A stretch of 50,410 bases of DNA from Paludibacteraceae bacterium (GCA_017551025.1 JAFZNG010000031.1:1-50410); one strand, 5' to 3'; positions 1 through 8,354 are shown, counted from the stretch's first letter. The notes: generated from the sequence alone by a model not told the origin. Program-made: numbers and translations.

Positions 1-105
1 TATAAAGATGTGCGAAGAGGAGCACTGCGAGCACGTGGATGGCTTGTTTACGAGCGTACGCTCGAGGAAGTGGCTGCTAATCGGAATAGAAAGGACATAG
101 ACTAA
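1..105 (+). CDS. C-terminal end of an unidentified protein (partial)
   Basis: The window opens inside a reading frame that runs 34 codons to a TAA at 103-105, followed directly by TAG. The visible tail is very basic and helical in character (Arg/Lys-rich, with an LEEVAAN segment). Codon use (cgt, ctg, gag, gcg-type) is like that of neighbouring genes, which supports real coding. No family can be assigned from this fragment. Confidence 0.45.
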   Translation, partial: YKDVRRGALRARGWLVYERTLEEVAANRNRKDID

Positions 106-121
106 TAGACCGGTAGACCGG
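106..121. repeat. Two 8-bp tandem units (TAGACCGG)
   Basis: Two perfect copies of TAGACCGG start immediately after the double stop of the preceding reading frame. The segment 110-121 is also the left arm of a 12-bp inverted repeat whose right arm lies at 178-189, with one mismatch and about 56 bp between arms. Confidence 0.6.
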
Positions 122-179
122 CTGTTTTCTAAATATATATATACACCCACGTACGTGTGTGAGTTTATAAGATTGAACC

Positions 180-203
180 GGTCTACTGGTCATCTGTCCA
201 TCT
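180..203. repeat. Three degenerate 8-bp units (GGTCTACT type)
   Basis: GGTCTACT, GGTCATCT and GTCCATCT follow each other with period 8. The unit is a relative of the TAGACCGG octamers at 106-121 read on the other strand. Confidence 0.45.
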
Positions 204-292
204 TATCACCTGCTATTCACGGGTCATTTACCTGCTATTTTAACGCTATTCCCGATACCACTCCGTTACCACTACGCCACGTCCTTACCGGA

Positions 293-324
293 TTTTTAAC
301 AGTTTAACAATTTAACAGTTTAAC
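293..324. repeat. Four 8-bp tandem units (AGTTTAAC type)
   Basis: Four consecutive octamers ending in TTTAAC or TTTTAAC occupy 293-324 with only one or two substitutions per unit. This is one of the intergenic short-unit arrays scattered through the window. Confidence 0.7.
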
Positions 325-442
325 ATTATTACACTCATGAGAGTAGAACTCATCACCCTGAAGTCCTACCTGTGGAAGGTATGCGGCGACGCTTACGATC
401 AAAGTAACGGCTAAAGGCTAATGTAAAAAAACGCACATAAAA

Positions 443-474
443 TTTGCATATGTGCGTTTTTTTTTGTAATTTTG
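443..474 (+). promoter_or_regulatory. Bacteroidetes-type promoter for the pRiA4b ORF-3-like gene
   Basis: A TTTG box at 443-446 and TAATTTTG at 467-474 are separated by exactly 20 bp and match the -33/-7 consensus of Bacteroidetes. A T-run fills the spacer. Transcription would start near 481, leaving a leader of about 70 nt before the ATG at 549. The open frame extends back to an ATG at 444, but that lies inside the promoter, so the later start is preferred. Confidence 0.85.
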
Positions 475-548
475 CAGCCGTATTCCGGAGTAGGCTCCGG
501 TTCCAAACAAGCAAAGTAGGCTACGAACACGAATTAATTGATAGAATT

Positions 549-1100
549 ATGATATACCGTATTGCATTTTCCTGCGACGAGGGAGACCAGAATTTCCGTC
601 GCGTCTTTGAGGCTAATCCCGAGGTTACATTCCTGGATTTCCACAAAGCTATCCTGGAGTCGGTAGGTTATCCGGATGACCAGATGACCTCGTTCTTCAT
701 GTGTAACGACCGCTGGGAGAAAGAGCAAGAAGTGACCCTCGTAGAAATGGGTTCGAACTTCGAGTATGACAACATGACCATGGAGCAGACCCGCCTGAGC
801 GACCTGCTGGAGGAGCAAGGTCAGCGCCTCATCTACATCTTCGACCCGATGTTTGAGCGCTACTTCTTCGGCAACCTGCGCGAGATCAAGGCCGGCACGA
901 TGCAAGGCGTGAAGTGCGTAGAGTCGGTCGGACGTCCGCCGAAGCAGCTGCGTCAGGACGACGACATGCAGGCTATCCTGGGTAAGGACGGCAAGGGCGA
1001 CCTGGATATGGACGACCTCTTTAGCGACGAGCTGGACATGGACGACCTGGATATGGACGGCTTCCAGGACCTCAGCTTCGACGACGGTTCGATGTTCTAA
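549..1100 (+). CDS. pRiA4b ORF-3-like family protein
   Basis: A 183-residue protein resembling the plasmid pRiA4b ORF-3 family. Its fold begins with MIYRIAF, then a VTFLDFHKAI segment and a SFFMCNDRW segment, as in that family. The biochemical role of the family is not known. The last 40 residues are a strongly acidic tail with repeated LDMDDL-type units, which could be a flexible binding or solubility segment. The start is set at 549 because the upstream ATG at 444 falls in the promoter. miaA follows after 27 bp and is probably co-transcribed. Family assignment is by recalled sequence character, not by a search. Confidence 0.8.
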   Translation: MIYRIAFSCDEGDQNFRRVFEANPEVTFLDFHKAILESVGYPDDQMTSFFMCNDRWEKEQEVTLVEMGSNFEYDNMTMEQTRLSDLLEEQGQRLIYIFDPMFERYFFGNLREIKAGTMQGVKCVESVGRPPKQLRQDDDMQAILGKDGKGDLDMDDLFSDELDMDDLDMDGFQDLSFDDGSMF

Positions 1101-1127
1101 CCGGTTTAGAACCGGAGCAAAATAGCC

Positions 1128-2078
1128 ATGCGGACACTTCTGCTAATACTCGGCCCAACGGGCGTCGGCAAGACCGAACTGTCGCTACGCGTGGCGGAGC
1201 GTCTCGGATGCCCCATCATCAGTTGCGACAGCCGGCAGATCTACCGCGAACTACCTATCGGTACGGCAGCACCGACGCCGGAAGAGCAAGCCCGCGTACG
1301 TCACTACATGGTAGGTACCCACAGCCTGCAGGAAGACTACAGCGCCGGAATGTTTGAAAGGGACGCGCTGCGGTTGCTGGACGAGCTGTTTCGGACCCAC
1401 GACACAGTGGTCATGACCGGCGGTTCGATGCTCTATATCGATGCCCTCTGCCGGGGACTGGATGAGATACCGCAAGTGCCAGCCGCCATACGCGAACGCG
1501 TACGCAACGCCTATCGCGAACACGGACTGGCATGGCTGCAAGCCGAGGTGCAGCGTCTGGATCCCGAGTACTGGACCATCGTAGATCAGCGGAATCCCGC
1601 CAGACTGACGCACTGCGTAGAGCTCTGCCTTACCACCGGCGGCACTTATACCTCGCTACGCAAACAGGCAACGCAAGCGCGACCGTTTCGCATCCTGAAA
1701 ATAGGCCTCAACCGTCCGCGAGCGGAACTGTACGAACGTATCAACCGTCGCGTGGAGCAGATGATGGCGCAGGGGCTGGAAGAGGAAGCAAGACAGGTCT
1801 ATGCGTACCGCGAGCGCAACAGCCTGCAGACGGTAGGTTACCGCGAACTGTTCGCCTATATGGACGGCGCGTACGACCTTAGTCGCGCCGTAGAACTGAT
1901 ACAACAAAATACCCGTCATTATGCCAAGCGGCAGATGACCTGGTTTAATAGAGATACCGAGATACACTGGCTCAATGCCGGAGATGATTATGAAACGAAT
2001 TGTACTATTATTGCTGACTTGCTGCGCCATGGTGGCGTGCAAGAAAATAGAGGTGGACTTCACCTACAGTCCTGCTGA
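1128..2078 (+). CDS. miaA: tRNA dimethylallyltransferase
   Basis: MiaA transfers a dimethylallyl group to A37 of tRNAs that read UNN codons. The 316-residue product has the P-loop GPTGVGKT at residues 9-16, the DSRQIY motif at 34-39 (Asp34 is the expected catalytic base) and the TGGSMLY substrate segment. The family core ends around HYAKRQMTWFNRD. Beyond it the frame runs on for about 30 residues, which are encoded by DNA that also encodes the signal peptide of the following lipoprotein in another frame. The tail has no recognisable family signature. The identification is secure; the biological relevance of the last ~30 residues is uncertain. Confidence 0.95.
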   Translation: MRTLLLILGPTGVGKTELSLRVAERLGCPIISCDSRQIYRELPIGTAAPTPEEQARVRHYMVGTHSLQEDYSAGMFERDALRLLDELFRTHDTVVMTGGSMLYIDALCRGLDEIPQVPAAIRERVRNAYREHGLAWLQAEVQRLDPEYWTIVDQRNPARLTHCVELCLTTGGTYTSLRKQATQARPFRILKIGLNRPRAELYERINRRVEQMMAQGLEEEARQVYAYRERNSLQTVGYRELFAYMDGAYDLSRAVELIQQNTRHYAKRQMTWFNRDTEIHWLNAGDDYETNCTIIADLLRHGGVQENRGGLHLQSC

Positions 2079-3012
2079 GCCGCGTGCCGGTCAGGCCGTG
2101 ACGTTCAGCAACCTGTCCACCGGTGGAGAAGAGTGGGCATGGACCTTTGGTGACGGCGGCACATCCACCAGCAAGTCGCCCACCTATACGTATAAGAACC
2201 CCGGCACCTACGACGTGACGCTCAAGGTGGACGGCAAGTCCTCGCTCGTTCGCGTACAGCAGATCACGGTGTACGACACCATACCGTCGTTCTCGGCTTC
2301 CGATACGGTATTCACCATCTTCAGCGACTATACGTTCAAGGCACTGGTGTATAACCCCTACGGCTATACGATCAGTTACGAGTGGATCCTGCCGCTCGAG
2401 ACGAACTATGCCGAGGTGACCGGCGGATCAACCACCGAGGCTTCGCTCTCGCTCTACTTCACCCGCCCCATGGCCGAAGCACCCGTATGGCTGCGCGTGG
2501 TCATGAACGGCGACACGACGCTCGTCAAGCAGACCTTCAGCGTCAGCGACCGCACCACCAACTCCGTGCTCTACCGCAACGCCCAAGGCGACTACCGCCA
2601 GCGTATCTTCGGTCAGCGTGCCGAAGGCATACAGGCCGATGCTACCGCCAAAACACTGCTGGACGCAGAGCAAGATACGATACAGACCTATAACGGCCAT
2701 ACCTTCCGACTGAGCGAACTGCAGGCTATCTTCCCCGAACTGCTGGGCTTCAAGATCGCCAACCGCAAGGTCTATTACCGTGCTACGGACGGACTGTGGG
2801 TGGCTTCGCTCGATGGCAGTAACCCCGTACAGATCGAACAGGAGGCATGCCCCGCCATGACCATCGACCTGGTGGACAACCGTATCTACTGGGCTGTCGC
2901 AGATCAGGTGAAGTACATGCCGCTCGTAGGTTCGGATAACAACCGCTTCGTCACAGTACCTCAAACCATAAATACCCTCATCGGCGTCACACGTATCGCC
3001 GCAGACAACTAA
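1990..3012 (+). CDS. PKD-domain lipoprotein
   Basis: A 340-residue predicted lipoprotein. The first 17 residues form a signal peptide with a lipobox ending AMVAC (Cys17), followed by KK. Residues about 22-95 form a PKD/Ig-like domain with the diagnostic WTFGDGG and YTYKNPGTYDVTLKV motifs. The C-terminal half has repeated short strands (ATDGLWVASLDGSN, NRIYWAV) that suggest a few beta-propeller blades, as in DUF5050-like proteins; this is an inference. The ATG at 1990 is preferred over 1975 or 1984 because it begins MKRIVLLLL and follows a GGAG stretch. The gene overlaps miaA by 89 bp and ends 1 bp before glgA. Its ligand is unknown. Confidence 0.85.
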   Translation: MKRIVLLLLTCCAMVACKKIEVDFTYSPAEPRAGQAVTFSNLSTGGEEWAWTFGDGGTSTSKSPTYTYKNPGTYDVTLKVDGKSSLVRVQQITVYDTIPSFSASDTVFTIFSDYTFKALVYNPYGYTISYEWILPLETNYAEVTGGSTTEASLSLYFTRPMAEAPVWLRVVMNGDTTLVKQTFSVSDRTTNSVLYRNAQGDYRQRIFGQRAEGIQADATAKTLLDAEQDTIQTYNGHTFRLSELQAIFPELLGFKIANRKVYYRATDGLWVASLDGSNPVQIEQEACPAMTIDLVDNRIYWAVADQVKYMPLVGSDNNRFVTVPQTINTLIGVTRIAADN

Positions 3013-3013
3013 T

Positions 3014-4546
3014 ATGAATCAACCGGATTATATATTCGAAACCAGTTGGGAGGTATGCAACCGCGTAGGCGGAATCTATGCCGTCCTCTCCACGCGTGCT
3101 GCGTCGATGCAACGCGAGCACCCCGACCGTGTGTTCTTCTTCGGTCCCGACTTCGGCGACCATAGCGATTTGTACTTTCAAGAAGACAAGAGTCTTCTGA
3201 AAGAATACAAAATTAAAAATGAAAAATTAAAAATTCCTGTTCCGATTCGTATAGGTCGCTGGCAGATACCCGGGAAGCCGATCGCTATCCTTTTGAAGGC
3301 GGACGCTATGTGGGAGCGCAAGAACCAGATCTATGCCTGGGCATGGGAACAGGCCGGCGTGAAGAGTCATGCCGCCTATGGCGACTATGATGAGTCGTGC
3401 ATCTTCGGCTATGCCTGCGGTATGGTCATGGAGTCGCTCTACGAGTGGCTAATGGCGAATGGCGAAGGGCGAAAGGTCTGCATGCATGCTAACGAGTGGC
3501 AGACGGCCTTCACCATCTTCTACATGCGCGAGCATTGTCCGGAGGTAGGTACGCTATTCACCACCCACGCCACGGGTATCGGACGTTCGATTGCCGGTAA
3601 CGGTAAGCCCCTCTACGACTATTTCGAGGGTTACCATGGCGACCAGATGGCCGAAGAACTGAACATGGTCAGCAAGCACTCCGTAGAGAAACAGGCTGCC
3701 TACTGGGCCGACTGCTTTACGACGGTCAGTGAGATCACGGCCCGTGAGTGCGCCCAACTGCTGGACAAACCGGTAGATATCATCACCCCCAACGGCTTTG
3801 AGCCCGACTTCGTGCCGGCGCCCGAACAGTTTGATCGCAAACGCAGCGAAGCCCGCGAGGCCCTCCTGCGTGTGGCCGGTCAGCAACTCGGCGGTGTCGT
3901 GCCGCAGGATGCGATGCTGATCTGTATCGCCGGTCGACTGGAGATGAAGAACAAAGGTATCGACGCCTTCCTGCGTGCCATGGAGCGCCTGGGCGAGAAG
4001 ATGTACCATCGTGACGTGCGTCGCGAGGTCATCGCCTTTGTGATGATACCCTATCTGGATAAACCCGTCATGCGGTTCGGCCGCGTGAGCGTAGTCTTCG
4101 TCCCCTATTATCTGAACGGCCACGACCCGTTGTTCCAGAAGACCTATTACGACCTGCTCATCGGTATGGACGCTACGGTCTTCCCCTCGTACTACGAACC
4201 CTGGGGCTATACGCCGCTGGAGTCGGTGGCCTTCCACGTACCGACCATCACGACCGGACTGGCCGGTTTCGGTGCATGGGCAGACACGGGTGTCGTAGGT
4301 CTGGAGAAAGGTGTGGTGGTCATCCCGCGCACCGATAGCAACTTCCTCTACGTCGTGGACCAGATTGCCGAGAGCCTAATGCAGTTTATGGACTATACGC
4401 CGGCTGTCATCTCCCGTGCCCGCAAGGCGGCAGCAGCGATCGCGAAAAAAGCCGAGTGGAGCAAGTTCTTCAAGTACTACCGCAAGGCGTACGAGATCGC
4501 ACTGCGCAAGGCGGCAAAGCGAACGGAATTAAAAGTTAAAAATTAA
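3014..4546 (+). CDS. glgA: Glycogen synthase (GT3-type)
   Basis: A 510-residue glycosyltransferase that extends alpha-1,4-glucan chains from a nucleotide-sugar donor. The N-terminal FETSWEVCNRVGGIYAVL motif is the donor-binding signature of GT3 (eukaryote-like) glycogen synthases, and the TTHATGIGRS and FPSYYEPWGYTPLES segments are the acceptor and C-terminal catalytic loops. The branching enzyme glgB lies about 12 kb away in another operon. Two short repeat arrays lie in frame: residues 66-74 (KIKNEKLKI) and 147-154 (MANGEGRK). The C-terminal ELKVKN and the stop are encoded by a third array. These look like insertions relative to the rest of the protein, which otherwise appears intact. Confidence 0.93.
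   Translation: MNQPDYIFETSWEVCNRVGGIYAVLSTRAASMQREHPDRVFFFGPDFGDHSDLYFQEDKSLLKEYKIKNEKLKIPVPIRIGRWQIPGKPIAILLKADAMWERKNQIYAWAWEQAGVKSHAAYGDYDESCIFGYACGMVMESLYEWLMANGEGRKVCMHANEWQTAFTIFYMREHCPEVGTLFTTHATGIGRSIAGNGKPLYDYFEGYHGDQMAEELNMVSKHSVEKQAAYWADCFTTVSEITARECAQLLDKPVDIITPNGFEPDFVPAPEQFDRKRSEAREALLRVAGQQLGGVVPQDAMLICIAGRLEMKNKGIDAFLRAMERLGEKMYHRDVRREVIAFVMIPYLDKPVMRFGRVSVVFVPYYLNGHDPLFQKTYYDLLIGMDATVFPSYYEPWGYTPLESVAFHVPTITTGLAGFGAWADTGVVGLEKGVVVIPRTDSNFLYVVDQIAESLMQFMDYTPAVISRARKAAAAIAKKAEWSKFFKYYRKAYEIALRKAAKRTELKVKN
3209..3235. repeat. In-frame heptamer array inside glgA
   Basis: About four AAAATTA-type heptamers lie inside the glgA frame, encoding KIKNEKLKI. Copy 2 reads AAAATGA rather than AAAATTA. 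Without that T-to-G change (position 3221), TAA would fall in the glgA frame. The same variant occurs in lpxB. Confidence 0.85.
3451..3475. repeat. Second in-frame heptamer array inside glgA
   Basis: AATGGCG is repeated twice, followed by AAGGGCG and a partial copy, encoding MANGEGRK at residues 147-154. The unit is GC-richer than the TTTTTAA family but has the same 7-bp period. Confidence 0.65.
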
Positions 4547-4561
4547 AAATTACGAATTACC
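4527..4561. repeat. Heptamer array spanning the glgA stop codon
   Basis: Five 7-bp units of the AATTAAA type run from inside the glgA 3' end into the gap before the dipeptidase gene. The array supplies the last residues of GlgA and its TAA stop at 4544-4546. Confidence 0.85.
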
Positions 4562-4567
4562 ATAGCC

Positions 4568-6202
4568 ATGAAAAAAATCCTTTACACATTCTGTCTATTG
4601 CTGCTGGTGAGCTGGATGCCCGCCACGGCATGTACCAATTTTATCGTAGGCCCGGACGCCTCCGCCGACGGTTCGATCATCGTATCGTATGCCGCTGACA
4701 GTTATTCCTTATACGGTTTTCTGCGTTACAGCCCTGCGGCCGATTACCCGAAAGGTGCTATGCGCGAGGTACGCGACTGGGATACGGGAAAGCCCCTGGG
4801 ACAGATACCGCAAGTGGCGCATACCTATTCCGTCGTAGGCAACCAAAATGAGCACCAGCTTACCATCGGCGAGACCACCTGGGGTGGCCGTCCGGAACTG
4901 GAAGGTGACCAGGGTATCGACTACGGTAGTCTGATCTATATCGCCCTGGAGCGTTGTAAGACCGCCCGCGAGGCCATCACCTGTATGACCGACCTGGCGA
5001 GCAAGTACGGCTATGCCAGCAGTGGCGAGTCCTTCACCCTGGCCGACCAAAACGAAGTATGGATCATGGATCTAATCGGCACCGGCAAGGGCAAGAATAC
5101 CGTCGTATGGGTGGCTACTCGCGTACCGGACGACATGATATGCGCCCACGCCAACCAAGCACGCATCCAGCAGATCAATTTCCGTGATCCGAAGAACTGG
5201 CTCTACTCCAAGAACGTCATCTCCTTTGCCCGCAAGAAAGGCTACTTCAGCGGCAAGGATGCTGACTTCTCGTTCCAGGAAGCCTACTGCCCGTACGACT
5301 TCACCGGCCTGCTGGCCTGCGAGGGACGCGTATGGAGTTTCTTCCGCCATTTCTCGGACGACATGGACCGCTACTACGACTTTGCATCGGGTAAGACCTT
5401 CGTCGAGTCGGGTGGTAAGAACCCCGGCGAACGCATGCCGCTCTTCATCCGTCCGAACCGCAAGGTATCCGTGCAGGATATCAAGGAATGTATGCGCGAT
5501 GAGTACCGCGGTACGCCGCTGGACATCACCGAGGGACAAGGAGCAGGACCCTGGCACTCTAAGTTACGCTACGGCGGACTGGTGTTCCAACTCGACTCCG
5601 TCAATTACTGCTATCCGCGTCCTACGGCTACGCAGCAGACCGGTTGGAGTTACGTGGCGCAGATACGTCGCGGTCATCATGCCGGAGGTATCTTCTGGTT
5701 TGGCGTAGACGATGCAGCATGCAGTTGCTACGTACCTATCTACAGCCGCATCACCGAAATACCCGAGTGTTTCCGCGAGGGCAACGGCGATCTGTACACC
5801 TACAGCCCGACGAGTGCATGGTGGCAGTTCAATATGGTGGCCAACTGGGCATATACCAAATACGACCGGATGTACCCCGAGATTCGCAGCCGCCAGGAGT
5901 ACTGGGATAACCGATTCAACGCGCTGATAGACTCGATTGATTACGATGCCTCCTTTGTGGAGACACAAGAGGAACTGGTGCGTGTACTCAACCTCTCGGT
6001 GGCCCAAATGTCGGACGCCCTGATGAAAGACTGGCGCCAACTGGAGATATATCTGCGAACCAAGTATATCGACGGTCAGGAACGCAAAATGGAGAATGGC
6101 GAGTTCCTGCGCAACGAATACGGCGAACCGAAAGGTCCGAACCGTCCCGCCTTCCCGGAGTGGTTCCTGCGCCAAATCAAAGATGAAGTAAACCACGAAT
6201 GA
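4568..6202 (+). CDS. C69-family dipeptidase
   Basis: A 544-residue exported peptidase of family C69 (PepD-like Ntn hydrolases), which cleave dipeptides or short peptides. A signal sequence of about 21 residues ends at ATA, and the next residue is Cys22 in CTNFIVG. In this family that Cys becomes the N-terminal nucleophile after processing. Other family-like segments are TYSVVGNQNEHQLTIGETTWGG and the GESFTLADQNEVWIMDLIG block. The product is probably periplasmic and takes part in peptide scavenging. It is followed 1 bp later by a small membrane protein gene. Confidence 0.92.
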   Translation: MKKILYTFCLLLLVSWMPATACTNFIVGPDASADGSIIVSYAADSYSLYGFLRYSPAADYPKGAMREVRDWDTGKPLGQIPQVAHTYSVVGNQNEHQLTIGETTWGGRPELEGDQGIDYGSLIYIALERCKTAREAITCMTDLASKYGYASSGESFTLADQNEVWIMDLIGTGKGKNTVVWVATRVPDDMICAHANQARIQQINFRDPKNWLYSKNVISFARKKGYFSGKDADFSFQEAYCPYDFTGLLACEGRVWSFFRHFSDDMDRYYDFASGKTFVESGGKNPGERMPLFIRPNRKVSVQDIKECMRDEYRGTPLDITEGQGAGPWHSKLRYGGLVFQLDSVNYCYPRPTATQQTGWSYVAQIRRGHHAGGIFWFGVDDAACSCYVPIYSRITEIPECFREGNGDLYTYSPTSAWWQFNMVANWAYTKYDRMYPEIRSRQEYWDNRFNALIDSIDYDASFVETQEELVRVLNLSVAQMSDALMKDWRQLEIYLRTKYIDGQERKMENGEFLRNEYGEPKGPNRPAFPEWFLRQIKDEVNHE

Positions 6203-6203
6203 T

Positions 6204-6821
6204 ATGAAAAAAATAGTTATCTTTGCCATCGTTTTGGTGAGCCTGCTGCTTGCACAGCAAATCGTGTATATGACGCCTGCGTGCGATAGTATCTATGCCT
6301 ATTTTGCCCATCACTCGTTGCGCCTCATGGTGTATCGTGTTTTCTGGGTAGGTATCAAACTGGGCTTGATATTTGCGCTGGGCACCGTGATGTATCTGCG
6401 TCGTCACCAATTACCACGCCTCCATACCGGTCATAAGTGGTTGACGCTCCTGCTGGCCGTGGCGTATACGATACCCGTCGTATGGAGCGCCGTAGAAGGA
6501 CGTTATGCCGAACAGGGAATCAGCTACTGCTACACGAGCAATTACTACCATCTTGTGCTACTCGTGCTGCTCATCGCCTGGTTGGCATGCCTGGTGCGCA
6601 CGCATTATGAGCACTTCAGCAGTGAAACGCTGGGCGTGATAGGTATCTTGGGAGCCTATAGTGCGGCAATGTTGCTGCTCATAGGCATCCATTCCCTGGT
6701 GCTCTTTGTGCGTTATCGCTATACGGGTGGATGGCATACCGAGGCACTGATCAGTTGGCTCGTACCGGCTTTCCCGGCACTGGCAGCCTGGGTGTACTGG
6801 ATTATGAACCTCAGAAAATAA
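6204..6821 (+). CDS. Multi-pass membrane protein, unknown function
   Basis: The 205-residue product is almost entirely hydrophobic and appears to have about five membrane segments: residues ~5-20, ~45-65, ~82-98, ~118-136 and ~150-175, with a last one near the C-terminus (PAFPALAAWVYWIMNL). No catalytic motif or family is recognised. It starts 1 bp after the dipeptidase stop and ends 7 bp before the next gene, so the three genes are probably one transcript. Confidence 0.75.
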   Translation: MKKIVIFAIVLVSLLLAQQIVYMTPACDSIYAYFAHHSLRLMVYRVFWVGIKLGLIFALGTVMYLRRHQLPRLHTGHKWLTLLLAVAYTIPVVWSAVEGRYAEQGISYCYTSNYYHLVLLVLLIAWLACLVRTHYEHFSSETLGVIGILGAYSAAMLLLIGIHSLVLFVRYRYTGGWHTEALISWLVPAFPALAAWVYWIMNLRK

Positions 6822-6828
6822 ATCGGAG

Positions 6829-7452
6829 ATGAAGAAACTAATCGTTTGGGCATTGCTATGGGTGATGATGCCCGTCATGGCTGCACCGGTGACCCTGGAG
6901 CAGGTCAATAAATATGCCCAACAGCAGTACCGCAACCGCTGGAAGGAATCGGCACTCTCGATTCGTCCGGTGCTGGCGCAGAACGATGAGGGCGGCTATA
7001 CCTATACCGCTACCGTGCGTTTTTCGAAGAAATCGGCCGAAGAGGTCTATGCCTACTTGGCCGCTTGGGCAGCCGAAACGATGGATACCGTACTCAGTGC
7101 TGATCCCGCTACGGGCGAGATCCAAGCCCAACAGTATCTGTACAGCGTAGCCAGTCAGGTAGGCGGCTTCTACCGTTTCCATCTCTGCCTGCGTCCTACG
7201 GTGACGCTCCGTGCGATGAAAGGCGAAGCGCAGATCACCGTCTCGCTCCAGTACTACGAGATCGTCAAGACCGACAAAGGCGTGGTCAACATGCTCTTCC
7301 AGACAGCCTCTGGTGCACCGCTACCGGCTGAGCAGTGGTTGCTCGCCGACCGTTATCCGTATAACGAACGTGGCAAGATGCCCCTGGCAACCGCCGAGGC
7401 ATTCACGAAGTCGTACGCGTATATCCAGTTGCTGCTGGAGCAATTACGGTAA
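6829..7452 (+). CDS. Exported DUF4468-like protein
   Basis: A 207-residue protein with a signal peptide (MKKLIVWALLWVMMPVMA) and a compact alpha/beta domain. The pattern of a KKSAEEVYAYLAAW helix followed by a strand-rich half resembles the DUF4468 (TBP-like fold) proteins common in Bacteroidales; I give this as a likely rather than certain match. The function is unknown. Its stop lies 1 bp from the stop of the convergent outer-membrane gene, leaving no room for a terminator. Confidence 0.75.
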   Translation: MKKLIVWALLWVMMPVMAAPVTLEQVNKYAQQQYRNRWKESALSIRPVLAQNDEGGYTYTATVRFSKKSAEEVYAYLAAWAAETMDTVLSADPATGEIQAQQYLYSVASQVGGFYRFHLCLRPTVTLRAMKGEAQITVSLQYYEIVKTDKGVVNMLFQTASGAPLPAEQWLLADRYPYNERGKMPLATAEAFTKSYAYIQLLLEQLR

Positions 7453-7453
7453 T

Positions 7454-8206
7454 TTAGAATCGGTAACTAAAGGAGGCATACCAACCCCATTCCCACATGT
7501 GCTGGCCGGTGACGAGCGGCTGACGCACTAGGTTGTTGAGCCCGAAATCATAGCCCGCCTGCAGGCGATAACGATCCCATTCCAGTCCACCACCGACACC
7601 CATCTGTATATTGATGCGGTGCAGTTCTGTAGCCATACGGTCGTACGGCTCGGTAGGTATCGATTGGGATTGCAGCCAAGTCTCGGTTTTGCTGCTTAGA
7701 TGCTTGGTCAGATAATCGTTCTCCGCCAGTCCGATCTGCAATTGCGGGCCGCCATAGACGAACATATTGAGTTGCTTCCAGAGCGGAATAGTATAGAAAC
7801 AGCGCACCGGTACGGTCAGGTTATGCTCCAGGATACGGTGCTGGATATACTCCTCTTGTACCGTAGGTGCGTCCTGCGAACGCCAATGTTGCTGCTGACG
7901 ACCGTAACTGAGCGAGTAGAGCAGACCCGTCTGCATCGAGAAATGGCGCGGCAATAGGAAGGTGAATGTCGCACCCAGACGTACACCGTGCTGGTACATA
8001 TCCGCGTAGGTCTGATTGCGGCTGCGTTGCTGCGGCTGGATATATCCTGCCTCCAGACGGTATTCTACGCCGAAATGATACTCCTCCTCTTGCGCCTGCT
8101 TGCGCGTGGGATCAAAAAAGGAATTATCCGCGCGTTGGATGTCCGGCTGTTGCGCCATGACACTAACGCTGCTCAATAGTAGTATGATCGACCAAAACTT
8201 TTTCAT
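7454..8206 (-). CDS. Outer-membrane beta-barrel protein (PorT-like)
   Basis: A 250-residue exported protein with signal peptide MKKFWSIILLLSSVSVMA. Alternating amphipathic strands (GVRLGATFTFLLP, FSMQTGLLYSLSYG, LTVPVRCFYTIPLW, LNMFVYGGPQLQIGL) and a C-terminal phenylalanine (ASFSYRF) are typical of Bam-inserted barrels. It resembles the PorT-like outer-membrane family of Bacteroidetes. Ligand and role are unknown. It is a single-gene unit with its own -7 box upstream. Confidence 0.85.
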   Translation of the reverse strand: MKKFWSIILLLSSVSVMAQQPDIQRADNSFFDPTRKQAQEEEYHFGVEYRLEAGYIQPQQRSRNQTYADMYQHGVRLGATFTFLLPRHFSMQTGLLYSLSYGRQQQHWRSQDAPTVQEEYIQHRILEHNLTVPVRCFYTIPLWKQLNMFVYGGPQLQIGLAENDYLTKHLSSKTETWLQSQSIPTEPYDRMATELHRINIQMGVGGGLEWDRYRLQAGYDFGLNNLVRQPLVTGQHMWEWGWYASFSYRF

Positions 8207-8226
8207 AATTGTACGTTTTCGGGGTG

Positions 8227-8234
8227 CAAAGGTA
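8227..8234 (-). promoter_or_regulatory. -7 box for the outer-membrane barrel gene
   Basis: On the minus strand this reads TACCTTTG, a full TAnnTTTG match, 20 bp before the start codon. No clear TTTG is present at the usual distance. That position is instead occupied by the edge of a heptamer array. Confidence 0.6.
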
Positions 8235-8242
8235 CGAAAAAT

Positions 8243-8277
8243 AATTGAAAATTGAAAATCTAAAATACAAAATTACG
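8243..8277. repeat. Heptamer array between divergent transcription units
   Basis: Five consecutive 7-bp units starting AATTGAA or AAT-- fill 8243-8277, between the minus-strand barrel promoter and the plus-strand tRNA-Glu promoter. The array occupies the -33 region expected for the barrel promoter. Confidence 0.75.
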
Positions 8278-8304
8278 AAAAAAACGCAAAAAAACGCACT
8301 AAAA

Positions 8305-8336
8305 TTTGCGTATATCAAAAAAAAGCAGTAATTTTG
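8305..8336 (+). promoter_or_regulatory. Promoter of tRNA-Glu / rpsT
   Basis: TTTG at 8305-8308 and TAATTTTG at 8329-8336 are spaced 20 bp apart. The spacer holds an A8 run followed by GCAG. Box, spacer and the GCACCCG stretch after it are nearly identical to the tRNA-Leu and rRNA promoters in this window. Confidence 0.9.
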
Positions 8337-8354
8337 CACCCGCTTTTCGCGAAA

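Larger units (their letters stand above)
122..442. other. Intergenic region with degenerate short repeats; no convincing gene
   Basis: This AT-rich gap contains an alternating AT run near 130-142, a CACGTACGTG palindrome near 148-157, three degenerate 8-bp units at 180-203, and two copies of ACCTGCTATT near 208-240. A 25-codon reading frame at 337-414 starts with ATG, but I see no start-site signal or recognisable product and do not call it. Confidence 0.5.

Noticed and set aside
337-414. 25-codon frame with ATG in the first intergenic region
   Set aside because: No start-site context or recognisable product, and it lies just before a promoter; too short to support.
444-548. N-terminal extension of the pRiA4b ORF-3-like protein
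   Set aside because: The extension start overlaps the -33/-7 promoter, so it would not be transcribed from it.
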